A stretch of 64,000 nucleotides of DNA from Fragum whitleyi (lineage: Eukaryota; Mollusca; Bivalvia; Cardiida; Cardiidae): assembly GCA_948146395.1 (NCBI GenBank), contig OX411548.1, positions 63,941,020 through 64,005,019 on the forward strand. The letters run 5' to 3'. This document shows, in pieces, positions 54,994-64,000 of this stretch (its first letter is position 1; every line of letters starts with the position of its first letter). The notes beneath the pieces were generated by a model. It saw nothing but the letters and a program-made list of their open reading frames with translations, was not told where the DNA came from and ran no database searches. A program made the translations under genes and the position numbers.

Positions 54994-55773
54994 GATAATG
55001 AGAGATACTGATACTACTGGTTTTGGGAAACACCAGGACGAGTTCATTGTTCGGTGCTCGAGCAGCCACCATTTGACTTAAAGATTGTTAAAAGAGGCGT
55101 AAAACCGTTATTCAAAACCACGCATGGTATAAACATACAATATGGTTACAGAAGACAAGATCAAAAACAGTTATGATTGGACCGAGATAAGATAAATGAA
55201 GGAGAAAAGGTAATTTATCTGGAACAAAGTTGATCTAAACCATATAATTGAGTAAATTTTCTTTTGTTTACTGTAAATGATTATTCGGATGCTGTCGGAA
55301 TTTCGGAAAATTAGTTCAAGATATTTTGGTGTGCGGTCCAAACATCGCAATCAAAGCCTAATTAAGCTGTGATTCCGCTATTTGGTCGCAAATGGGTTAC
55401 AGATTTTTCCCTTTTTCTTGTAACTTTTACTAAAATAAAAACAACAGAAATGATTTAAAAGAATGTTAAAAGAGGCGTTAAACTCAAAACCAAGGAAATA
55501 AGTTTTCGGATCCCAGAAAGCCCCACTTCTTTCGAACGGCTTTGACAAGGACTGTCGGCCGCGGGACATCGTTGCATATTTCATTTATCAAAGAATACCC
55601 CACTAGGATCCTGTTTACGTAATACGCTATCTAATGTATTCGAGGTGTGTCTTGTTTGTGCTTATATCAAGGTATTCAAATTATTTGCACTTTTTAGTTC
55701 ACCTCGAGCATGTTTTATCTTATCATTTTCACGATTTCAGCGATGAGATTTCATTTTTTTTGTGCATGACCTA
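54994..55773. other. intergenic, nothing recognised
   Basis: A weak J-like palindrome (CAAAGCCTAATTAAGCTGTG) at 55353 only. Confidence 0.35.
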
Positions 55774-55936
55774 TAAGGTAGTGGGCCCGTAATAGTTCCA
55801 CAATGTCTAGGAAGTAAAGAAACTTTAACAGAGTAAACCGAGGTTTCATACTGATTTTCATTAGGAAACCTCGGTCAACATTGTGAAAGTTTACGAATTG
55901 CGTTAATTGTGGAACTATTACGGGTCCACTACCTTA
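55774..55936. repeat. F-family palindromic MITE, copy 3 (best)
   Basis: 163 bp; TAAGGTAGTGGGCCCGTAAT left and its inverse right, inner CGAGGTTTCATA / GGAAACCTCGG arms. Confidence 0.88.
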
Positions 55937-57143
55937 ATCTTATAAATATGTGTTGTCGGTTTTTAGAAGCTCATAGAAATGTACATTCTTATTCCGAATC
56001 GAATTTAATGGCTACCGGTGTATTTGAGAGAGTTGATGCACTGGCGATTGTTTAAAAACCGTTTTTGTCATACCGGTTTTTGTTTTACAAACTTATGACA
56101 AAATTGCCTGAAATTATTCATGCAATCGCCCGCTGTACCAGTTCCAACTTTGCGCAGAACATATATATATTAATAGAAGAACTTTCAGAAATAAGAACAT
56201 ATTACAGATCACTTACACTTACAGTTATCAAATTTGAATGTAATCGAATGATGAGCTATGACTTTAAAGTTCTTGAAAGAAGCCGACATCAAAGTCATGT
56301 AACATTACATCAGTGTTCTTTTTTATTTGATTTTGATTATTATAATTCTTAAATAATTACAATCTTATATATATATTAGAACTAATCACAAAACTTTACA
56401 GGTGTGTTTTTATACTAGGCAAATTTCACGATTTCGTGTGCCTGCGAGCCAAATTTATGAATGACTTTGTCAGGCGAGAAAATATGACTAACCCGCCATA
56501 TAGTACGATCTCTCACGTGGTTCACATAACTGCTGTCTGATTGGCTAACTAGATTGTAAACAAACCAGATCATATGAGAGTGAATGTAGGTTAAATTCTA
56601 GACCGGTATCGGATTTTGTTCTCTCCCCGAGGAACTCGGATGATTTCAAAATAAGACATGTGGGAGAGACTGCCTTTTGAATTTGGCCGGGGAAATCGCA
56701 TTTCAAAATGAGAGCGTATTATTGAAATTTCAAAATAGAAAACTTTTCCATGTCTATTCATTAAGTGTCAGGGGTATCATGCATATGGGAAGATTCAATT
56801 CAAATCATTATTTTATTGTTACCAAGCCCATTCTAAAAGCTACCATGATGTATTTTAAACGGAAAAATACACGCTCAATCAGAAATCACTTTTAATTCTT
56901 AATACATTTCAAACAATGCCTTGATGTTCAAGAAATGCTCAAACAGCAAAGTCAAATTTCGCAACTAGTCAGATCCAAAGATTGGAAGAAATTTCCCTCT
57001 CAAGCTGGATATCTCTTCCCAACAATAAGACCGTCTGTGCAGTTCAATTTGTGCTGACTCATGGCTATCATGGACCCATCCTGTTTGACCGGGTCAGCCT
57101 AACAGGTGTGGTTATTACTCAACAGGAACAGACAAAAATACAG
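55937..57143. other. intergenic, nothing recognised
   Basis: No coding or repeat pattern seen. Confidence 0.35.
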
Positions 57144-57276
57144 CACAGGGTTCAGGATCACCAAACGGTGCAAATAGTTTTCCAATTATATCCCGCTTTG
57201 CACGCAAGCGCGCGTGCAAAGCGGGGTATAATTTGAAAACTGTTTGCAGCGTTTTGTGATCTTGAACGGAGGGCTG
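57144..57276. repeat. A-family 130 bp palindrome, copy 12
   Basis: GTTCAGGATCACCAAACGG left; CCGCTTTGCACGCAAGCGCG centre; TTTTGTGATCTTGAACGGAG right. Confidence 0.88.
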
Positions 57277-59409
57277 TTAAAAAAATCTTGTAATTTACAG
57301 ACACCATATTTTAAACAAATCTGAACCACTCGATCAATGGCGGAGAAAAAGATCAGCATTCATAGAAGTTACATTTTATGTTCTTGTTTTGCGTATCATC
57401 AATGATATCCTATTTAAGTTTTTGTAAGCCACCTTAGGTGGAAGGACCGTCTATGTAAAGTCAAACATACTCTTGGTTCCGAAAGGTCAATGAAGACGAA
57501 AAGAAAATATACACAAAGAAAAAAAAGTATTGCAACATCCTATTTCCAATGAAATGGTTCTCAACAAAGCTGTACTTTAGTAATTTGGCACATTGGATAA
57601 ATCTTTTATTCTTTAATGAAACTGGAAAAATGAACTTTTATTCCAATTTCAGCTATTTTATTCAAGAAATGACCGTCGAAATAAGTTCGTGTTTGTCAAT
57701 AAACATTCTACCACGATTACCTATCGCTGCATCGAATATGATAGGTAAGATTTAAATCTGTTCATTATCCCTAGTCCGAGAGTAACCATCAAAAATAAAT
57801 TTCTAGTCAATATCTTGGACATCTATAAGCATCCGCAAAAGCGGCAGTCATTTTTCTTGCCATATCCTAGATCAGACATTGTACATGGATGTGGCAATTA
57901 CTCTTGCAGCACCTGTCACAACGTTGCCGAATATTGAATTGGAGGTAATATTTCACCAATTCGGCGACCAAAACAATTAATCACACATGAAGTTCATATT
58001 AGGCTGTATCGAAAGAAGTTTTGTATCTTCATAATTTGGATGTTGAAATACTTTTTTCTTTATGTATAATTAGGTTAAACAACATAATCATCCAACACGA
58101 TAAATCGCTGATTCACGAAAAACAAGAGTACTAATCGCATAAACAGTTCCAGGAAGTCTGATGGTTTAGACCAATGGCTTATCTACAATGATTAATGTAG
58201 TTGTAATAAGAATCGGGGGATTTCCCAGGGTCGTTTTTGTTGTTTACAGACGTCTATCGTGGAGGGTACTTAGTACGTATTTTCGGGAATCGTAATCAAT
58301 ACAATTGTATTGGATTTATAGTGAATTGACCTTTTCACGGTGCAGAAATTTCTATGGATGACCAAAAAGCTCCGTTAAACTTGAATGTTTTTCATGTTTC
58401 TTTATTCTGTCATGTGATATCGAATCTGTCTCATATGAAAAAAAAAGTTTAAAGTAATGCAATTGGCCGATTGTGTCAACATTTGTCGGAATTACTTTTC
58501 TTCTCAAAAAGTATTTATTCCCGACAAAACCTGACAAAATTTGTTTCCTCATTAAAAATACGTTTGTACCATTTGAAAGAGCATTGTGGTTTCAACAAAG
58601 CTTGATACATTTTGCGACTAGTTTTACATAAAGCAAACTAAAGTCAACAATTCGTAGAAGATGATTAAATATGTTCAATCGAAGTTCACACAAATAAGAT
58701 TTAAGATAAATCAAATAGACGCATTAACAAAAGTATAAACGTCGACAACAGAGCCGAAAACAAATCTGTCAAGAGCGACAAGTGTTTTTGCAGCGCGTTT
58801 TTTGCAACGTTAGCAAAGGTATTTTCATCCATAACGAAGGGCAGAAGACAAATGAAGGTTATGTTTCTGAGTGCCTTATTGTTGCTAGCACAGCTATTGG
58901 TATCACTGTAACAAATTGGAAATTCCATTGCCTAATGTTGATCGTAGAATTCTGTTGAAAAGGTCAATCGGTACATATTTTTGGGAAATATATTGGCTTT
59001 ATATCAAACTGGCCCACATTTTCCACGAAAACGTTTGTAGAGTGATTAATGTGAAGAAAGGTCGAGTTCTTAACAGTATAATAGCAACTACAATAATTGA
59101 TGTTTTTATAATAAATTATGATATCCAAAGGAAAGTTCTGATAATTGTAGAGATCTTTGAAGGGAAATGGGTTCATGAATATTTCCGGGTTCGATTTTGA
59201 ATAGTAACTGGTAGTATTAAGAAATCTGTAAACATATGTGTAGGAATGCAAAGACAGGTTAAGTAACTGACAGTCTAATCGCAGCTACACTTAATGATGC
59301 TGCTTTTGCAAGAAATGTGTGCCACGAGTTAGTCTTTGAGAAGAGGGGTCAATCAGTTCAAGTTCTCTTGAACTTATATTTACACGATTTAAACTAGACT
59401 TCGGTAACT
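57277..59409. other. intergenic, nothing recognised
   Basis: Longest quiet stretch (2.1 kb). A cysteine-rich frame near 57880-57920 (GCGNYSCSTCHNV) faintly recalls the C-x2-C region of Penelope-like elements, but stops follow at once. Confidence 0.35.
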
Positions 59410-59811
59410 ACAGTTAGTTACATAGTGAAATTGAGATTAATCTCAAAATTATTCTTAATCGCTCATTCAGTACTCCATTCAATCAAAACACTCTCTAAAA
59501 ACGCTCAAATGATTAAAAAGATAAAATCAAACGCTGAAATAAAAAAGAATATTAAAAAAAATCGCGATTTCACTGACATATTTCACATTGTAAGCGTCTG
59601 ATAGTTTTTTGAAGAAATAGGAAGCTATTTATACAACTTGTAAGCATATTTTATTAAAGGGAGGTAATAGATATCGCTAATTTTGTTCATTCTGAACAAA
59701 ATTAGCAATGTGGATTACCTCCGATTAAATTCACTTAAAACTCGCCCCACACATTCATTCAATTCACTTCCAAAAGCATTCACATTGTCAATTTCACGAT
59801 GTTGTTAACTG
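59410..59811 (-). repeat. B-family MITE, copy with intact hairpin
   Basis: TA|CAGTTAGTTACATAGTG ... CACGATGTTGTTAACTG|TA. The inner hairpin GGGAGGTAAT...ATTACCTCC spans 64 bases. Confidence 0.88.
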
Positions 59812-60247
59812 TACATGTAGATGCGATCTCCTGGTTCTCCTGATAGTCAACCAAACAATTGTGTATCCCTCTTTTGATGGTCTTGTGGGAGAGGCTCTCA
59901 GAACTAACATTTAAAAAAGCCTAACGCTGCTTACAAATGCCTATCGCTGCTTATTTGTACAATGTATTGATTAATATATAGAAAGGTTAAATTCCCGAAA
60001 ACTCAATTTTAACTACACAATAATAAATGTTTGTTATTAGTCAAATTTTGCATTTCTTGAGGTCTCCAGACAGTCAGCTTTGAGGAGGTCATTCGGTACA
60101 GGTCATTTTGGAACTGATATTGACTCGATACTAAACTGGCTTATCTTTACCACATGTACCACGTGGAAAATTCAATGTTTCCAAATCTACACTAGCCAAT
60201 GAAATCGTGAAATTATTTGATCTATGAATGTGGAGCGTTTTGTATTG

Positions 60248-60525
60248 CAGTTAGTTAGATCGTGAAATTGACATTCATCTCGTTCAAAAACATTCTAAAT
60301 CATTCAATCAGCGCACCATTTATTTATTACTTCTATTATTTGAAACCTGTTGCATATTTAATTAAAAGGGGTCGGGCTAGAGAAAGTAAATATCTCTAAT
60401 TTGGTCATTTTGAACAAAATTAGCAGTATTATATCACCTCCCTTTATTTTCACTCAATACTCGCTCTACAAACACATTCGATTTAATTCCAAAACCATTC
60501 CAAATTATTCATCTTCAATTCCACG
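60248..60525 (-). repeat. B-family MITE, internally deleted
   Basis: CAGTTAGTTAGATCGTG start, hairpin retained, about 130 bases of the left-centre missing, right end frayed (TTCAATTCCACGTAATT). Confidence 0.75.
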
Positions 60526-60567
60526 TAATTTTTATTTCAAGCTTTATTTCAAGCGCAAAGTCATCAA

Positions 60568-61202
60568 GGGCCCGGTTGCATAACGGGCAACCAACTCTAA
60601 CCAGAAGTTATTTTCAGGCAATCAGGATTGTTGTTTCAATTGGTACAATTGAAAAAACAATTCTTATTGGCTGAAAATATATTTTGGTAAAAGGAGTGAC
60701 CCCACCGGACTTTGGGCCTTCTTTGTTCTATATAAAATTGCACTCTTTTCCGGTGTTGTGGTCGGTTCCACAGAAAGGGTTGACCTTTGACCTCTTTAGC
60801 CCTTCATCTTCGTTCAATGTCCTACCTTAAAGTAAGAAAAAACCTCGGGAAACTCCCTTCAACTTTTGCGGTACCCAAGCCTAATTAGAGGTACCGTCTT
60901 TTTTCCACCCATGAAGAGGACAGCTACTTTGGGTACGACCCCCACCCGTTATCCGTCCTTTCGCAAAGGAAATCGTACACAGAGAAGGTCAAATCAAGCG
61001 TTTAATCAAAGAAGAGATGCAAAACTAGGTGAAAAGAACAAAAATGAGCACATGGGTTACTATTTTACCCTCAAAAATAACGTTTCAATGTCGCACTACT
61101 TTTTCTAAAGGATCTACTTTTACCATACAATGACCTCCGGAAGAAAATTCCAGTGAGGTCACTCCAAAAATTAACCAGTGTTTATCTTTTATACAACTTT
61201 GG
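60568..61202. mobile_element. G-family foldback split by a 473 bp element
   Basis: GGGCCCGGTTGCATAA, AATCAGGATTGTTGTTTC and GAAAAAACAATTCTTATTGG match 4614-4772. The last arm (TTAACCAGTGTTTATCTTTT, ATACAAC) lies beyond the insertion. Confidence 0.75.
60693..61165. mobile_element. 473 bp insertion with 16 bp inverted ends
   Basis: GGAGTGACCCCACCGG and CCAGTGAGGTCACTCC pair with two mismatches. It interrupts the G-family foldback. Flanks AAAA on both sides may be the target duplication. No open frame of note and no second copy in the window. Confidence 0.7.
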
Positions 61203-61633
61203 ACGGACTGATAGATCGAGGATATCTCTTTAAGCTGAAAGCCTGCTCCGAAATCGACCGAACAGAAATTACCGTTTTTTCCGGCATCGAAATAAACACA
61301 AACGGACTCTGAAATACATGTTTATTAGCTTTCAAAAATAACTTGACCAAATGCATTATTAACACCTGTACTGCTTAATAGTTCTAAAGCCATAATTAAA
61401 CATTGTCTTTGAAAACTATATTTTCTCAAATAAATGACAAAAATAGATCTAGATTATTCCGGATATTTCCGGAAAATACAAATATGGCGTAATTACTCTA
61501 CATGAGGCGGTCATGGAATCTTTAGATCCTCAAGTTTGAATGAGTGATCAAAGGTCATTTTTTGTCTATATACTGTGAAAATAAAATTGATCTTTGATTG
61601 CTCACTTAAACTTATGCACCAATGTGTAATGAA

Positions 61634-61800
61634 TGGATTTTGTTTGTTTGTTTGGAGTTTAACTCCACTTTCTATACTATTGCTGTTAAATCGCGGTGGC
61701 TGGTGCACCTACCCATAGTTCCCTGTTCGTTCTCACACTAGTATACAACCACAACATTTCATCGGAGCCACCAGCTGCTAATCCCATTCGGAACACCACT
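61634..61800 (-). repeat. SINE-1-related fragment
   Basis: Minus strand GGTGCACCAGCCACCGCG and ...AGTTAAACTCC correspond to the 3' body of SINE-1 (compare GGTGCTCCAGCC at 18070), but diverged. Confidence 0.5.
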
Positions 61801-62302
61801 CGGCCAATCTCACGATCAACCTCGGATGTACATAGACGGACTATTTTTAAAAATTACGGGAAGACCATGGTAACTGTGAGTGAAAACATTCGACGTCGCC
61901 AACGCTACTCGTTTAAGTATCTGACGTGAAACCATCGTATCTGATACATGTATAAATATCTTTAGATTCCTAAAATAACGGCTGGAAAAATCTTTATTTT
62001 TTAGAATGATTCGTCATTCTCAAAAATTAAGATTTTGGAGCCGTTATTTACTGTAAAAGATATAAATCTACAGTGCTAGTTTTTTTCTTACACTATTTCC
62101 GCCTAACAAAATGCGCGATTTTGTTACATACCCATCCGCCTTACATACATCCGAGGTCTGTTGCAGTTTACGGAAATGGCCGAGTGATATTCCGAATGCT
62201 GCTTATCCCTCAAGAAAAACTGCCTATCACACACCCATTATTGAGAGACAAATGACTCGTGTCTCAATGAATTTTGTCAAATATCGGACGAAAGTTTTCC
62301 GA

Positions 62303-62407
62303 GCAGGTATTCGAACTCAATTCCCAGAATGTGTAGTCCTATGCGTTACAAATGAGCTAGACGGGCTCGGCTCAATTTTTGAATAAAGGTTATGTTATGT
62401 TATGTTA
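62303..62407. repeat. tRNA-like box pair plus (TTATG)n tail
   Basis: Minus strand CTAGCTCATTTGTAACGC and GAGTTCGAATACC resemble A and B boxes; plus strand GAATAAAGG(TTATG)n at 62383-62407 is a retroelement-type tail pointing the other way. Nature unclear. Confidence 0.4.
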
Positions 62408-62650
62408 TTAATCGAGACATAGTTTTCTAGTTAGACACTTTCAGAGAGACCGTTTCTTGAAAAGTCTTCAAGCTTTAAGTATTTTTGTACAATTACTTGT
62501 CTTCGCCTTCCCTTGATTTCATAACCATTAAAATATTGTAAGAAAAAGAAGGAAAGAATCCATCTTTTCTCACAAGGTTTATTGTATATAGAGTATTGAC
62601 AAGAATTCGAAGAAGCAACATCCATGTATCGATAGACTCTGAATATATCT

Positions 62651-62745
62651 TGAACCGTCATGCGAAAAGAGACTTTCTAAGCACTCCGAAAAGGGTCGAA
62701 ACAGTTTTCGCACTTCTCAGAAGTTCCCTTTTCGCATGACAGTTT
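62651..62745. repeat. H-family mini-derivative
   Basis: 95 bp; GAACCGTCATGCGAAAAG and CTTTTCGCATGACAGTTTC with only 55 bases between. Confidence 0.65.
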
Positions 62746-62792
62746 CTTCCATTATGTTTTCATACCTCAAGTATGTTACTGTCAAGTCTTTC

Positions 62793-62866
62793 TAGCTCGG
62801 CTTTACGGAGAAAATCTGAGATATTGTTATCACCTTGGCGTCGTTCGCGTTGCTGTTTTTTAAGGG
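62793..62866 (+). repeat. S-family fragment (5' end)
   Basis: TAGCTCGGCTTTACGGAG, then TTGGCGTCGTTCGCGTTG, then unmatched. Confidence 0.6.
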
Positions 62867-62933
62867 GGGGCAATGCTCTAGCTCTAGACCACGGACACCG
62901 CATGATAATACTAAACACAAAGACAGTTAAAAG

Positions 62934-63346
62934 AATTGTGAATTTGACTGTCACACCGATCAAAATCAGTCTAAATCATTCACTCAGCGCTCCATTCATT
63001 CATTCCAAACACTCATGGAAATCGTTTACAAACGCTCCGAAATCATCAGAGTACAGTTTGAAATCGTTTAAAACGATCAGAGTTTAATTCAAATCGACCA
63101 AACTTTCTAAGATTTTATAAGCTGGTGTATATTTCAAAGTATCTGATTGGTCCACGCAGGCATACAAAAAGAGGGGTACGTATATCTTATTACAGGCGGG
63201 TAACAAAAATCGCTAATTTTGTTCACTTTGAACAACATTACAATTTTTGATTTCCTTCTTTAATTTCACTCAAAACTCGCTCCACACACTCATTCAATTT
63301 CGTTCCAAAATCATTCATCTTGTCAATTCCACGATGTTCTTAACTG
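62934..63346 (-). repeat. B-family MITE, copy
   Basis: CAGTTAAAAGAATTGTG ... CCACGATGTTCTTAACTG|TA; full-length. Confidence 0.8.
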
Positions 63347-63765
63347 TACAAAAATGCGTTGCTTTACCATAAACTGTTTGATTGCTTCAGACTTCGCCCG
63401 CAAGAGACGGCAAAATGACTGAGAAAACGTTTCTGATTCACATAAATCTGCAATAAACAAATTCTACAGTTTTAGGAGCGAAATGACGCATGTTAAACAG
63501 TCCATAATCGAAAAATAACAGAAATAAAAAAATCCAAGCCTTCCAATTCGGGATGAAAATTTATAGGTTACTTTCATGAAACAACTAGACTACTTCTTGG
63601 ATGAAAGGACATTATAATTAATGAACTGAAATGTCACGGGACTTTTTGGTTTCTTAGAAAACGTGACATCAATTTTCGAAATATTTCTTTAATTTTTCTA
63701 ATATCTGGCTGATGCTCTAGGACCAAGCCCTCTTTGTTGTCGTCAAAGATGTTGAAAAGGTTGGA
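63347..63765. other. intergenic, nothing recognised
   Basis: No coding or repeat pattern seen. Confidence 0.35.
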
Positions 63766-64000
63766 TTTAGTTTATCCTTATTTATTTTAGTTCGACGAAT
63801 GCTTAGGCTTGTTAGTCAGTCTCGAAAACTCAATCCTTGTGTTTTCACTTCCCTGAGAGAGAAGCAGTGGTTTTAACCCACTGCTACCCAAATTCTATAG
63901 CTGGTGAACTGGAGCTGGCTTTAAAGTGTTCTGTCCATAAACACACCCCGGCGGAGGTGGGGCTCGAACAGCGGACCTCCAGGTCACGGATCGAGTGCCT
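63766..64000 (-). mobile_element. SINE-2, copy 2 (cut by the window edge)
   Basis: Minus strand GCACTCGATCCGTGACCTGG, CTGTTCGAGCCCCACC, GGTTAAAACCACTGCTTCTC and ...AACTAAAATAAATAAGG align with 41419-41672. The tRNA-like 5' end is beyond base 64000. Confidence 0.75.

Noticed and set aside
57860..57960. Penelope-like element remnant (GCGNYSCSTCHNV)
   Set aside because: Only a short cysteine pattern matches and stops follow immediately; no GIY-YIG motif.

Overview
The window looks like animal nuclear DNA, most probably from a bivalve mollusc. It is AT-rich and intron-bearing, crowded with short non-autonomous transposons, and has no operons or ribosome binding sites. The bivalve call is an inference: it rests on Helitron-like 'pearl/HINE' type elements with 155-172 bp tandem cores, tRNA-derived SINEs and many palindromic MITEs, a repertoire typical of bivalve genomes. 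No complete transposase or reverse transcriptase was found, only one decayed LINE C-terminus.

One gene is supported with confidence. It is a four-exon GADD45 homologue on the minus strand (start codon at 46798, stop at 28114) encoding 161 residues. Exon 1 (46746-46798) lies 15.7 kb upstream of exon 2 (30892-30996). Exons 3 (29024-29144) and 4 (28114-28320) follow. All splice sites are GT-AG and the phases join. Its likely promoter is the GC-richer stretch above 46799. The huge first intron holds two Helitron-like elements, a nest of three DNA elements, palindromic MITEs, two minisatellite or foldback blocks and a SINE.

Layout. 0-28 kb is intergenic and repeat-rich: one 165-bp-core Helitron-like element (2.7-3.7 kb) and a second (24.5-25.7 kb), a CRE-bearing tandem/inverted block (9.4 kb), a B-family MITE carrying both a SINE and another Helitron-like element (18.0-19.8 kb), and a B-family MITE carrying a third Helitron-like type (20.1-21.9 kb). 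Three weakly supported candidate terminal exons lie on the plus strand at 1.5, 1.7 and 5.8 kb. 28-46.8 kb is the GADD45 gene. 46.8-64 kb is again repeat-rich: seven B-family copies, four of the 130 bp palindromes, a 240 bp (CA)n tract, and a foldback element split by a 473 bp insertion.

The repeat community is the most unusual aspect. Four Helitron-like families (called C, D, N and S here) differ in their internal sequence but share similar ends. Seventeen copies of one TA-flanked MITE (family B) serve as landing pads for other elements, which lets several insertions be ordered in time and their empty sites be read directly. No bacterial-style defence or biosynthetic system is present.
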